Part shown: one piece after another, positions 19,208-31,207 of the stretch
Position numbering within the stretch: the stretch's first letter is position 1
Layout of the letters: each line of letters opens with the position of its first letter
Source of the DNA: Paracoccus marinaquae
GTDB lineage: Bacteria; Pseudomonadota; Alphaproteobacteria; Rhodobacterales; Rhodobacteraceae
Direction: 5' to 3'
DNA length: 64,000 bases
Assembly: GCF_018860165.1 (NCBI RefSeq)
Contig: NZ_JAHKNG010000015.1
Coordinates: 22,933 to 86,932, forward strand
Notes under the pieces: model-generated
What the model was told of the DNA's origin: nothing
The model's input: the letters and a program-made list of their open reading frames with translations, nothing else
Database searches by the model: none
Made by a program: the position numbers and the translations under genes

Positions 19208-19376
19208 CGCGCCGATGGGCCTCGTGCGTCCGGGCGCTGCGCTCGGCCTCGGCCTTGCGGGTGTTGCGCGCGTTCCGGGACTCGCCGAACTTCGCGGCAT
19301 TGGCGTCGCCCTCGGCCAGGCGCTCGGCACGGTCGCGCTGCTTGCGGGCCTGCCGCAAATTGACGATCTTGGTCAT
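19197..19376 (-). CDS. DUF4169 family small protein
   Basis: 59-aa highly charged protein starting [20 protein letters not shown], the hallmark of DUF4169; function unknown. It is mostly helical with many Arg, Lys and Glu. Its start overlaps the stop of the VOC gene by four bases, and its end overlaps the RHH gene. The order fumC-VOC-DUF4169-RHH implies one transcript. Confidence 0.85.
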   Translation of the reverse strand: MTKIVNLRQARKQRDRAERLAEGDANAAKFGESRNARNTRKAEAERSARTHEAHRRDDA

Positions 19377-19752
19377 GGGCCTCCCTCCGCTGCCAGCATG
19401 ATCTGCCAACTGACGCCGAACCTGTCGGCGACCCAAGTATAGCGCGGCGAGAAGGGATATTCATCCAGCGGCATGAAGACCTGCCCGCCTTCGTCCAGAA
19501 TCGCGGCGAGGCGATCCACATCGGCGGCCTCCTCGCAGCTGATCAGCAGCGAGATTGACGGTGTGAAGCCGAAATCATGCACCGGCGGGCTGTCGAACAG
19601 GATCAGCGGCTGCCCGGCGATCAGGGCCCGCACGCGGGTCGGCCTGTCGTCGCCGTCCAGTCTCTCGACCTGCATGTCGGGGAAGGCGCGGGACCAGAGC
19701 GCAATGGCATCGGCCATCGCGCCCTGGAACATCAGTTGCGGGATCGCGGCGA

Positions 19753-19756
<4 letters not shown>
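19373..19756 (-). CDS. VOC family protein (PhnB / 3-demethylubiquinone methyltransferase-like fold)
   Basis: 127-aa vicinal-oxygen-chelate fold protein of the PhnB-like group, no assigned reaction. Family traits: N-terminal [20 protein letters not shown], mid-chain [19 protein letters not shown] and the C-terminal DRFGVSWQI. Start overlaps the fumC stop (ATGA). The inserted position between fumC and DUF4169 suggests co-expression rather than shared chemistry. Confidence 0.82.
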
Positions 19757-21147
<1,391 letters not shown>

Positions 21148-21283
21148 CGCATGGCTCCCTCGCGGTTTCGCCGCGATTACTAGACCGCAACAACGGGATT
21201 CGCAAATGGTATGCGAATGTATGCCGATCTTTGCTTCCGCGCTTCCCGAGGGATCGGCAAGCCGTTCGGAAGCCGTGCGGACC

Positions 21284-22018
21284 CTACATCTCGGCCACGG
21301 TCGCCAGCCGGTCCTGGACCAGACCGCTGATCCGGGCCAGATCGGCGGCCAGGGCATGGCCGGCCTGATGATCACGGGCCAGCGCCGTCGCGGCCTCTTC
21401 CAGCGCGGTATCATGCGCCGAGCGGGCGACACCGGCAAGGAAGCGGGCGATATAGTCGATGGCGGCAGTATCGTGGGCATTCGACAGGATTTCGGCGACA
21501 TGGGTCAGGTCGTCGCGCAGACCCGAGGTATCGGGCTGGATCAGATCATCGGGCAGCGCCCGCGGTCCGATGCTGCGGGCTTCGGCCGGCAGCGCCGACA
21601 GGATCGCCTGCTGGAAAACCGCGAGGCTTTCGACGGGCTTGGGCAGGAAGCCGTCCGCCCCGGCCTTCATCGCGGCGTCGCCCGCCTGCGGATCGCCCGA
21701 GATGCCGAGGACCACCGGCACCCGCGGTTCGGTCGCGGTGATCTGGCGGATCAGCCCGGCGCCGTCGCCATCCGGCAGCCCGAGATCGACGATGACGACG
21801 GCGGGCCGGTAGGTCTGCAGGTGTCTTGCCGCCGAACGGAGGCAGTCGGCGCGCCGGATCCGCGCCCCCGACCGCAGGCAGAGCAGGCGCACCGCCTCGC
21901 TGGCGAAACGCGAATCCTCGACCACAAGCACGGTCAGGCCGGTCAGCGGACGCCCCGGCAGCGACATGCGCCACAACGGCAGGGTTTCTTTCGGTCCAGC
22001 CCCAAGATCGGTCAGCAT
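21284..22018 (-). CDS. Response regulator with C-terminal helical region
   Basis: Receiver-domain protein, about 244 aa from ATG 22018 (an in-frame TTG at 22036 is weaker). The receiver spans about 28-145: acidic pair VVEDS, phosphoacceptor Asp78 in [10 protein letters not shown], Ser108 and Lys127 in LPKP. The rest (about 150-244) is Ala/Asp-rich helical sequence without a DNA-binding motif; an HPt or dimerisation role is possible but no HPt His motif is clear. No sensor kinase lies nearby. Confidence 0.8.
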   Translation of the reverse strand: MLTDLGAGPKETLPLWRMSLPGRPLTGLTVLVVEDSRFASEAVRLLCLRSGARIRRADCLRSAARHLQTYRPAVVIVDLGLPDGDGAGLIRQITATEPRVPVVLGISGDPQAGDAAMKAGADGFLPKPVESLAVFQQAILSALPAEARSIGPRALPDDLIQPDTSGLRDDLTHVAEILSNAHDTAAIDYIARFLAGVARSAHDTALEEAATALARDHQAGHALAADLARISGLVQDRLATVAEM

Positions 22019-22148
22019 CTCGTGTTCCCGCGCCAAATGACTTTCGACCCAGATAAGCGGCTCTTCCCTAAGAAGCGGTTAACGGCGCCCGGTTTCCCTT
22101 TCGCTCGGTGGCCGAAGCGCCTAAGAAGGCCCGAAAATGGAGGTCGCC

Positions 22149-22552
<404 letters not shown>

Positions 22553-22553
<1 letters not shown>

Positions 22554-22822
22554 TGAACCTGACCGGCGGCATCATTCTCTATGCCGTATTGTGGTTTCTG
22601 ACCCTGTTCGTGGTCATGCCCATCGGCCAGCGCAGCCAGCAGGACGCCGGCGAGGTGGTGCCGGGCACCCCGGCGGGGGCGCCCGCCGATCCGCCGTGGC
22701 GGCGCAAGCTGGTGCTGACCACGCTGATCGCGGCGGCAATCTGGGCGGTTCTGGCCTGGATCATCCTCGGCGGGATCATCAGCCGCGACGATATTGCGGA
22801 TCTGGACCGGCTGTTCCGCTGA
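22553..22822 (+). CDS. DUF1467 family membrane protein
   Basis: 89-aa inner-membrane protein with two helices (about 4-24 and 61-80) flanking a short polar loop with VVMPIGQRSQ; family DUF1467, role unknown. It begins in the stop of mce. Its last 44 bases overlap the convergent EI24-type gene on the other strand. Confidence 0.82.
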
Positions 22823-23495
22823 CAAGGTGGAACAGGTGGGTGAAGGCGGCCGCTGCCAGCAGCGGCACCGCGATGTTCAGCACCGGGATCGTCAGGGCGA
22901 TGGCGACGAGGGCACCCGCCGCGGTGATCGTGCCGATGTTGCGGCGCCGGATTTCGGTCGCCTGCGCTTCCTGCAGGTGTCGGCGCGCCGCCATCTGGAA
23001 GAACTCGCGCCCCAGCAGCCAGCCGTTCGCGGCATAGAACAGGATCGGCGCCAGCGGTCCCAGAAACGGCGTCAGGATCAGTGACAGCAGCGCCACGCCG
23101 ATGACCGCCGCCATCACCGCAAGCGCTTCCAGAAGCCCGTCCATGAAATCCAGCGGCTGACCACGGCGCGACGGATAGTGGATCGCCTCGACGGCCTCGG
23201 CCACCCGCTCGGTGAACAGGCCGGCGAATCCTGCGGCCACGGGCGCCATCAGGAAGAAGCCCATCAGCGGGAACAGCGCCAGCGATCCCCAGGACAGGGC
23301 GCCGGCGACCTCGACCGTGCCGATCCAGGGCAGCGACAGGCTGTCCGGGGCCAGCAGGCGGATCAGCCAGAAGGCGCCGGCCTGAAGGACGACGAACAGA
23401 AGCAGCGTTAGCCCGACGCCGGCCAAGGCCAGCGACAGGATTCTTGGCCGCAGCAGGTCGCTGCAGCCAAGCGCAAGCGCCCGCGGAACGATCAT
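22779..23495 (-). CDS. EI24/CysZ-like membrane protein
   Basis: Multi-pass inner-membrane protein, 238 aa from ATG 23495. About four to five hydrophobic stretches are seen, with the EI24-family feature FYAANGWLLGREFFQMAARRH in the middle. Relatives include CysZ sulfate permeases, but EI24-type proteins are a loose group, so sulfate transport is not assumed. ATG overlaps the nitroreductase stop by four bases. The extreme 3' end overlaps DUF1467 on the plus strand. Confidence 0.8.
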   Translation of the reverse strand: MIVPRALALGCSDLLRPRILSLALAGVGLTLLLFVVLQAGAFWLIRLLAPDSLSLPWIGTVEVAGALSWGSLALFPLMGFFLMAPVAAGFAGLFTERVAEAVEAIHYPSRRGQPLDFMDGLLEALAVMAAVIGVALLSLILTPFLGPLAPILFYAANGWLLGREFFQMAARRHLQEAQATEIRRRNIGTITAAGALVAIALTIPVLNIAVPLLAAAAFTHLFHLVSGTAGPDPQYRRG

Positions 23496-24064
23496 TCCAG
23501 CCAGCTTGTCTTTGCGCCGATGTCGGGGCGGGGGCGTTCGGGCGGGGTTGCGCCGCGGCTGCCGATATGGATCAGCCCGGCCACGCGCTCGCCTTCGCGC
23601 AGGCCCAGATGGGCGCGGCCGAACGCCTCGCTGACCGCCGCGTGACCCGTCAGCCAGGCCGCACCCCAGCCCGAGGCCAGCGCCGCGTTCAGCAGGCCGA
23701 GGCAGACCGCGCCTGCCGACAGGATCTGCTCCCATGCCGGGATCTTCGTGCCGGGTACGGGGGCCGAGATCACTGCGACGATGACCGGCGAGGCAAAGGC
23801 CGAGGCGGCCTTGTCCGCTGCCGCCGCATCCTGTCCCTCGGCCAGCATCTCGCGGTGCAGGACCGGGGCCATCCGGTCCAGCGCCGCACGCTCGAGCACG
23901 ACGAATCGCCATGGTTCCAGTTTGCCGTGATCGGGCGCGCGCGCGGCCAGCGTCAGCAGGCGCAGGATCTCGGCCCGGTCGGGGGCGGGTCCGCTCAGCG
24001 TCTTCGGCGGATGCGAGCGGCGCGTCGCGAGAAAGCCCAATGCGGCGTCGTTGCGGTGATCCAT
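23492..24064 (-). CDS. Nitroreductase family protein (YdjA-like)
   Basis: FMN-dependent nitroreductase fold, 190 aa from ATG 24064, preceded by GGAG. The short form and the motifs FLATRRSHPPKTL, AARAPDHGKLEPWRFVVLE and GWGAAWLTG place it near the small YdjA/TdsD group. Substrate unknown. Transcribed with the EI24-type gene (ATGA overlap). Confidence 0.86.
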   Translation of the reverse strand: MDHRNDAALGFLATRRSHPPKTLSGPAPDRAEILRLLTLAARAPDHGKLEPWRFVVLERAALDRMAPVLHREMLAEGQDAAAADKAASAFASPVIVAVISAPVPGTKIPAWEQILSAGAVCLGLLNAALASGWGAAWLTGHAAVSEAFGRAHLGLREGERVAGLIHIGSRGATPPERPRPDIGAKTSWLE

Positions 24065-24181
24065 GCGCGTCTCCTTCATCCTGGCCCGAGCAGGGCGGGC
24101 GCCGCCGTTTTCACAGAGGACGGGCGGGCGTGCAAGCCGTCATGTCTTGCCCCCGGACCGCAGCCGGGCAAAGCTGCGCCC

Positions 24182-24430
24182 ATGACCGATCTATCGCATC
24201 TGGCGCGGCAGGGAGAACTGATCGCGCTGCGGGTCACGCCCCGGGCGCGGCGCAATGCCGTCAGCCTCGATGACGGCGTGATCCGCGTCCATGTGACCGC
24301 GCCGCCCGAGGATGGCAAGGCCAACGACGCGGTCGTCAGGCTGCTGGCCAAGGCCATGGGGGTGGCCAAGTCGCGGCTGGTCCTGGTGCGCGGTGCCAGT
24401 TCGCGCGACAAGCTGTTCCGGCTGGATTAA
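24182..24430 (+). CDS. DUF167 (YggU) family protein
   Basis: 82-aa soluble protein of the YggU family, function unknown. The diagnostic run is VTPRARRNAV followed by VTAPPEDGKANDAVVRLLAK (about 39-58) and a C-terminal GASSRDKLFRL. Start ATG 24182 has no strong ribosome site. The last four bases overlap the convergent gene at 24427. Confidence 0.86.
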   Translation: MTDLSHLARQGELIALRVTPRARRNAVSLDDGVIRVHVTAPPEDGKANDAVVRLLAKAMGVAKSRLVLVRGASSRDKLFRLD

Positions 24431-24675
24431 TCGGACCGGTTTTCCAGCCGGTAGTTTCCTTCGGGCAGGTTCAGGGCCAGGCGCAGTTCGGTCAGTTGCT
24501 GCAGGGTGAAGACGATCCGGGCGACCTCGTCGCCCTCGGGGTTCATCTGCTCGACCACCACCCGGTCGTCGAAGGTCAGGATGACGACATCCTCGTTCAG
24601 GGGGCGTGTGTTCGGCTCGGCCTCGTCGATCAGGGTGATGACGGTGGCGTCGAAGTCATGCTCGATGGTGAACAT
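24427..24675 (-). CDS. Conserved hypothetical protein
   Basis: 82-aa acidic soluble protein (MFTIEHDFDATVITLIDE...), ATG at 24675 preceded by AAGGAGA. It has no motif I can name. Its strand-and-helix pattern and preserved reading frame with normal codon use support a real gene. Convergent with yggU and divergent from the M48 lipoprotein. Confidence 0.72.
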   Translation of the reverse strand: MFTIEHDFDATVITLIDEAEPNTRPLNEDVVILTFDDRVVVEQMNPEGDEVARIVFTLQQLTELRLALNLPEGNYRLENRSD

Positions 24676-24817
24676 TCCGGTCTCCTTGCGTTGCCGTGAC
24701 AATCGCGCGAAGCGGCGGGCACGGCAACCCGGCGGGGTTTGCACACGGGAAACCGGCGCGATAAGCTGACATGAAAGCCGCGAACAACGCGGCTTCGGCA
24801 TGTCACGAGGCGAAGCC

Positions 24818-25585
24818 ATGAGCAGGGGCATCACCATGCGGCGGGTAACGGGCGCCATTCTGGCCGGGCTTCTGGCCCTGTCGGCCTGTGCGCCGATCCC
24901 GGTCGAACAGACCCGGGGCCAGCCCCCCGCGCCGGGAACCGGACCGGCGCCGGATTACCGCAATGACGGCTCGCCCGAGGGGACCGCGCGCACCTTCATC
25001 GCGGTCATGCGCCGGATGGAGCCCGCGGTCGAGCGTGAATGCCTGCAGCGGCGCACCCAGCCGATCAACTGTGACTTCCAGTTCGTCGTTGATGACCGGC
25101 CGGGGCTTGAACCCAATGCCTTCCAGACCGTCGATGACAGCGGCCGGCCGATCGTGGGCTTTACCCTGTCGCTGATCGCGGCGACCCGGAACGGCGACGA
25201 GATCGCCTTCGTGGTCGGGCACGAGGCCAGCCATCACATCCTGAACCATCTTGACCGCAAGGCGGGGGCCGCGGCTGCCGGCGCGGTCATCTTGGGCAGC
25301 ATCGCCTCGATCTACGGAAGCGATGCGGCAGCCGTCGAGGCGGCCCAGCGGATCGGGGCGTCGGTCGGGTCGCGCTATTATTCCAAGGACTGGGAACTGC
25401 AGGCCGATTACCTGGGCGCCATCATGACGCTGAACGCCGGCTTCGACCCGGTGAATGGCGCGCGCTTCTTCGAGCGGATCCCCGACCCGGGCGACCATAT
25501 CCTGGGCACCCATCCCTCGCGTGCCGCGCGGCTGGCGCAGGTCAACCGCGCCGTGGAAGACATGCGCAACGGGCTCGCGCGCTGA
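24818..25585 (+). CDS. M48 family metalloprotease, lipoprotein
   Basis: Zinc peptidase predicted to be lipid-anchored in the periplasm, about 255 aa. Lipobox LSAC puts the modified Cys at about residue 24. Zinc motif HEASHH (135-140) with catalytic Glu, and third ligand Glu in WELQADYLG (about 193). Related LoiP/BepA-type enzymes clear misfolded envelope proteins. ATG 24818 has GAGG upstream; ATG 24800 and 24836 are in frame and possible. Confidence 0.88.
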   Translation: MSRGITMRRVTGAILAGLLALSACAPIPVEQTRGQPPAPGTGPAPDYRNDGSPEGTARTFIAVMRRMEPAVERECLQRRTQPINCDFQFVVDDRPGLEPNAFQTVDDSGRPIVGFTLSLIAATRNGDEIAFVVGHEASHHILNHLDRKAGAAAAGAVILGSIASIYGSDAAAVEAAQRIGASVGSRYYSKDWELQADYLGAIMTLNAGFDPVNGARFFERIPDPGDHILGTHPSRAARLAQVNRAVEDMRNGLAR

Positions 25586-26025
25586 TTCGTCAGATCAGTT
25601 TCGGCTTTCTGTAGCGCGCTTTGCGCGCCTGAAGGCGCCGCTGTGCCGCGGTCGAGGCCATCTGGCGAGTCGGATCGTCGCGATGCTGTCATCATGTCTT
25701 TTTAGCACTAAGCAAAAAATCGCCATATGCGCGAGCCGGGATCTTTGGGTATCGTGCCCGGGAAGATTGATGCGGGACCTTGTTGTTGTTGCAATGAAGC
25801 CGCAAGCCAATGGCCGCGTTGGAATTTGTGAATTATTATAATTTATATTCATATAGTTATGATAAATTCCAAGAAATTCTTGGATCAAACGGAAAAAGAT
25901 GGACCTCTCAGTGCAGAAAAAGCTGGCATATCGGCGGTTTTTTGCTCTACTCACTTTAGCATGCGCATAAGAAAGATGATGGGTCGCGTTCATCTGATGT
26001 GCCGAGGTGAGGGAGAGAGGTGCCC
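25586..26025. other. AT-rich intergenic stretch with inverted repeats
   Basis: No convincing gene; a long minus-strand frame here has no homology features. From about 25690 to 25990 the sequence is far richer in A+T than its surroundings. It contains the inverted repeats TTGGAATTT (25819-25827) / AAATTCCAA (25864-25872) and CCAAGAA-A-TTCTTGG (25869-25883). It is likely a promoter or silencer-bound region for the gene at 26026. Confidence 0.5.
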
Positions 26026-26388
26026 ATGATCGGGGTGGTTGTTTGGAGCAATGCGGAAAAAGAGAAGGCGGTCGTCTGGTGCGAGGATCAGGCGTCACTG
26101 GCCTATCTGCAGGGCCGCGTTGAGCTTCTCGCCCCCGGAAGATGGCCGGAACCCGGTGATCTGGTCGAACTTGACAGCGAACTGATCGGCAACCTGCGCC
26201 ATGCGCGCCGCGTTTCGGTCCTGTCCGAGCGGGGCTGTCCGCAACTGCCCGAACTGCTGCGCAGCTCCGGCGGCGAGCGCGGCCGGGAATCGCATCTGCG
26301 GCTTGTTCCGGCCAGCGAACGGAAAGAGCGTGGCGGCTGCACCCCGCCTTTTCCGCCTCTGCCCGTGCGCGCCAGCGCGGGGCGCTGA
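26026..26388 (+). CDS. Hypothetical protein, possibly lineage-specific
   Basis: 120 aa from ATG 26026 (GTG 26020 also in frame), with GAGGGAGAGG upstream. The first 70 residues (MIGVVVWSNAEKEKAVVWCE...) look like a compact alpha/beta domain; the tail is Arg/Pro-rich and may be disordered. No family recognised. It sits alone behind an AT-rich region and before the ilv operon. Confidence 0.6.
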   Translation: MIGVVVWSNAEKEKAVVWCEDQASLAYLQGRVELLAPGRWPEPGDLVELDSELIGNLRHARRVSVLSERGCPQLPELLRSSGGERGRESHLRLVPASERKERGGCTPPFPPLPVRASAGR

Positions 26389-26565
26389 CACCGCGCGGCA
26401 CAGGCCACGCGACCCTTGCGGAGGCCGGGCCATCGGGGGGGGCAGGTTGACCTGTCTTTCCCGAAATGAGCGATCTGCGCGTCGGTTTGCTGACTGCGAC
26501 GGCTAAAGCGCGCAAGATAATTTCAAATCCCGCCCGCCCCGCGTCATTTTATCCACAGAACCCCA

Positions 26566-26594
26566 TTGACCATGCCGGGGCGTCTCCATAGTTT
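26566..26594 (+). promoter_or_regulatory. Possible sigma-70 type promoter for ilvI
   Basis: TTGACC (26566-26571) and TAGTTT (26589-26594) with a 17-base spacer, about 60 bases before the ilvI ATG. The -10 is weak. No leader peptide rich in Ile/Val/Leu was seen upstream. Confidence 0.35.
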
Positions 26595-26653
26595 GCGCCG
26601 ACGCTCGCGCGGAGAACCGCCGGGCGGAGAGCTTGTCTGATGGAGTAGAGAAA

Positions 26654-28408
<1,755 letters not shown>

Positions 28409-28478
28409 AATCCGGGCAGCGGGGGCTGGCCTCCCGCACCACCCGGGGATACTTCTGCACAGATGATAGGGGCAGAGC

Positions 28479-29039
28479 ATGAATGCGTTGAACATCCACA
28501 AGGGCGCGACGAGCCATTCGGCCTATGACCTGCGCGACCCGAATGCCGAGATCGAGGAAAGCCATACTCTGGCCGTGCTGGTCGAGAACGAGCCCGGTGT
28601 ACTGGCCCGCGTGATCGGGCTGTTTTCGGGCCGCGGCTACAATATCGACAGCCTGACCGTGGCCGAGGTGGACCATACCGGCCATCAGTCGCGGATCACG
28701 CTGGTGACGCGGGGAACGCCCGCAGTGATCGAGCAGATCAAGGCGCAACTGGGGCGAATCGTCCCGGTGCATGACGTGCATGACCTGACCGTCGAAGGAC
28801 CGTCGGTCGAGCGTGAACTGGGCCTGTTCAAGGTCAGTGGGCAGGGTGAAAAGCGGGTCGAGGCGCTGCGGATCGGCGATATCTTCCGCGCCAATGTCGT
28901 CGATTCCACGCTCGAGAGCTTTGTCTTCGAGCTTGTCGGAACGCCGGGGAAACTGGATGCCTTTGCCGATCTGATGCGCCCCCTCGGCCTGTCGGAACTG
29001 GCCCGGACCGGGGTGGCGGCGCTGGCGCGGGGCGCATGA
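28479..29039 (+). CDS. ilvN: Acetolactate synthase small (regulatory) subunit
   Basis: Regulatory partner of IlvI that confers feedback by valine. 186 aa. The N-terminal ACT domain carries HTLAVLVENEPGVLARVIGL and FSGRGYNIDSLTV (about 28-61); the C-terminal half has the ALS_ss_C pattern RVEALRIGDIFRANVVDST. Typical length for alphaproteobacteria (also called ilvH). Confidence 0.95.
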   Translation: MNALNIHKGATSHSAYDLRDPNAEIEESHTLAVLVENEPGVLARVIGLFSGRGYNIDSLTVAEVDHTGHQSRITLVTRGTPAVIEQIKAQLGRIVPVHDVHDLTVEGPSVERELGLFKVSGQGEKRVEALRIGDIFRANVVDSTLESFVFELVGTPGKLDAFADLMRPLGLSELARTGVAALARGA

Positions 29040-29057
29040 CGGGCAGGGCCGCGCGCC

Positions 29058-29080
29058 CTCGCCGGCAGAAGCGAGTTTTT
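29058..29080 (+). terminator. Rho-independent terminator after ilvN
   Basis: Stem CTCGC / GCGAG with an eight-base loop followed directly by TTTTT, 19 bases after the ilvN stop. The stem is short, so strength is uncertain. Confidence 0.5.
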
Positions 29081-29449
29081 CCTGCCAACTCGGATCGTTA
29101 ACTGATCTGCACATTTGGCAGGGCCAATTTATGAACGCGCCAGAGAGCCGAGCCGTGGCATAAACATGGAACGGACAGGCTGTCGTCTTTCGGCATTTCA
29201 AAACCGCCCGTCCTGTAATCAAGTTGCTGATAATCATTGTATATTTTCCATGAATTTTGGGAATATATGGATTATGCAATGAAATCTGGGATATCAGGTC
29301 TATTGAATGACTTCGATTTGCCTCGATTTCTTGACCGATATTTTGATTGGAGTATTCTGTTATATGAAATCAACTTGAACCGGCTCAGCAGCGCGGGCCT
29401 TGGATAATTGGATAACCGCCCCGCGGCGACAGCCTCCGGTAATACGCCC
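29081..29449. other. AT-rich leader region before the AAA-Sel1 gene
   Basis: No gene seen. 29180-29390 is much poorer in GC than the neighbours and contains an imperfect long hairpin between ATAATC (29230) and GATTAT (ending 29275), with a TATATTTTCC/GGGAATATA inner arm. Probably promoter and regulator-binding DNA. Confidence 0.45.
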
Positions 29450-31207
29450 ATGCTTCAGAATCGGCCCGTCACATCACAAGGCCCCTCCGGCCCGATCCAA
29501 CTGGACGGGCGGCAAAAGGCGGGTTTCTGTCCGGCCTTGCGCGTGGTCCATGATCCGGCCTGGTTCTATCCGGCCACCGAACATCGCCGGGCGGTGATCC
29601 GCGCCGAGACCGCGATCGAACAGCCCCGCCCGGTCACGTTGCTGATCGGCGGGGCCGGGATCGGCAAGACGCTGCTGCAGCGGATGCTTGCCGCAAGATG
29701 CCGCGACAGGTTCCTGATTGCGCGGATCGATCGCCACGACCGCCTGCACAAGCAGCCCCTGCAAGCGGCCCTTGAGGCGTTCGGATTGAAGGTCGCCGAT
29801 GCGCCGCCGGCCGAGTTGCTGGATCAGGCGAGGCTGTTCCTGCAGGAAGGTCAGCGCGACGGTCTGCGCCCATTGTTGATCGTCGACGATGCCCAGATGC
29901 TGTCCGAGCCGGATCTGGCGCAGATCAGGGTTCTGGCCGAGGCCGGAATGGCGGTACTTCTGGCAGGCCGCGACGACTTGTCGGGGCGGCTGGAGGCGTG
30001 GCGTGCCGACGACCTGATTGCCGATCAGGTTGACGTGCCGCCGTTCCGGGATTCCGAAACCGCGGGTTATGTCCCGCATCGTTTCGCGCTTGCCCGATGC
30101 CCCTGTCATCGCGGGATTTCGCCCTTCGATGTCGGCAGTCTGAAAGTCCTGCATCACTGGTCGGGCGGTGTTCCGGGGGTTCTGAACGACTTGATGCAGC
30201 ATTGCCTGCGGGCCGCCGGGGCAACCGGAACGGCGGTGATCGGCGCCGGATTTGTCGATAACTGCCTTCGGGGGACGGCAATCGCGCCGCCGGTCGTCCT
30301 GTCGCCGGCAAAAGCGGACACAGGACAGGCGAAACCTTCCGCCGATCGGTCAGCGGCAGATGCCGCCCCGATCGATGACCCGAAAACCCCTTTACCTCCG
30401 CTGCGCGCCGTTCCCGCCGGCTATCTGGTCTCTGCCGAGACTTCCGGACGCTGGCCTGGCGCCGCGGGGCTGATCCTGCTGGTTCTTCCGGTGCTGGCCG
30501 TGGTCGGCCTTGGCCTGTGGTGGCTGCAGCGGCCGGATCCGGCGGGGGAGGTGCCCGAGGCCATCGCCATCGCGCCGGCGACAATCGCGGACCGGTCCAT
30601 GGGGTCCGAGTTGCCAGAGGTGGCGGATGCGTCGCCCGATGCACCTCACCTGCCGCCCGTGACCGAACTTTCGACCCCGCCGGATCCGGTTGTGCTGATG
30701 GACGAGGCTCTTGCCGCCGGACCGGATCAGGCGGCAAGGGCCGCCCTTCTTTATCAGCGCGCGGCGTTATGGGGGCAGCCGCGGGCCGCCTATTATCTGG
30801 GGCAGGCCTTCGAGACCGGCGAAGGTGTCAGCCCCGACCTCAACCGTGCGCGCGGCTGGTACAGCCTTGCCATCGGCGTCTGGGGGGCCGAGCAGCGTCT
30901 CGGGGCACTGGCCGGGAATGCCCCTCCTGCGGGCAGGGTTGCAGCACCAGTGCCGACCATGCAGGCCGCCTATCCCGATGGTCGCGTCGAAATCCACTGG
31001 CAAAATGGCGAGGGCGACAGCCCGGCAGGGTTCCTGATCGAATATGTGACGGCCGACGGAGGCGGGGAGATCCAGCGGATCGAGACCGAACGCACCGCGA
31101 TCCTGCTGCCGGGGCCGGTCGAGCGTTGGCGGGTGATCGCCTTGGGCAGAACCGCAGCAGACGCGGAGGCGAGCGGTTGGAATACCGCCTCGCCGCCGCA
31201 GCCCTGA
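29450..31207 (+). CDS. ExeA-like AAA ATPase with transmembrane helix, Sel1 repeat and FN3-like end
   Basis: Predicted inner-membrane ATPase, about 585 aa from ATG 29450 (an in-frame TTG at 29408 would add 14 residues). Order: AAA domain with Walker A GGAGIGKT (67-74) and Walker B LLIVDDAQ (142-149), as in ExeA/GspA; a Pro-rich linker; one membrane helix (about 338-359); then a Sel1-type repeat (about 428-475) and a beta-rich, fibronectin-III-like end (about 500-582). The C-terminal part should be periplasmic. ExeA normally carries a peptidoglycan-binding domain there; here it is replaced. No secretin gene is in the window. Function unknown. Confidence 0.78.
   Translation: MLQNRPVTSQGPSGPIQLDGRQKAGFCPALRVVHDPAWFYPATEHRRAVIRAETAIEQPRPVTLLIGGAGIGKTLLQRMLAARCRDRFLIARIDRHDRLHKQPLQAALEAFGLKVADAPPAELLDQARLFLQEGQRDGLRPLLIVDDAQMLSEPDLAQIRVLAEAGMAVLLAGRDDLSGRLEAWRADDLIADQVDVPPFRDSETAGYVPHRFALARCPCHRGISPFDVGSLKVLHHWSGGVPGVLNDLMQHCLRAAGATGTAVIGAGFVDNCLRGTAIAPPVVLSPAKADTGQAKPSADRSAADAAPIDDPKTPLPPLRAVPAGYLVSAETSGRWPGAAGLILLVLPVLAVVGLGLWWLQRPDPAGEVPEAIAIAPATIADRSMGSELPEVADASPDAPHLPPVTELSTPPDPVVLMDEALAAGPDQAARAALLYQRAALWGQPRAAYYLGQAFETGEGVSPDLNRARGWYSLAIGVWGAEQRLGALAGNAPPAGRVAAPVPTMQAAYPDGRVEIHWQNGEGDSPAGFLIEYVTADGGGEIQRIETERTAILLPGPVERWRVIALGRTAADAEASGWNTASPPQP

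Noticed and set aside
25595..26515. A 306-codon minus-strand frame over the AT-rich region
   Set aside because: No motif, spans obvious non-coding DNA and overlaps a better plus-strand gene with a ribosome site.
26389..26653. Search for an ilv leader peptide/attenuator
   Set aside because: No short frame rich in Ile, Val or Leu and no terminator/antiterminator pair was visible.
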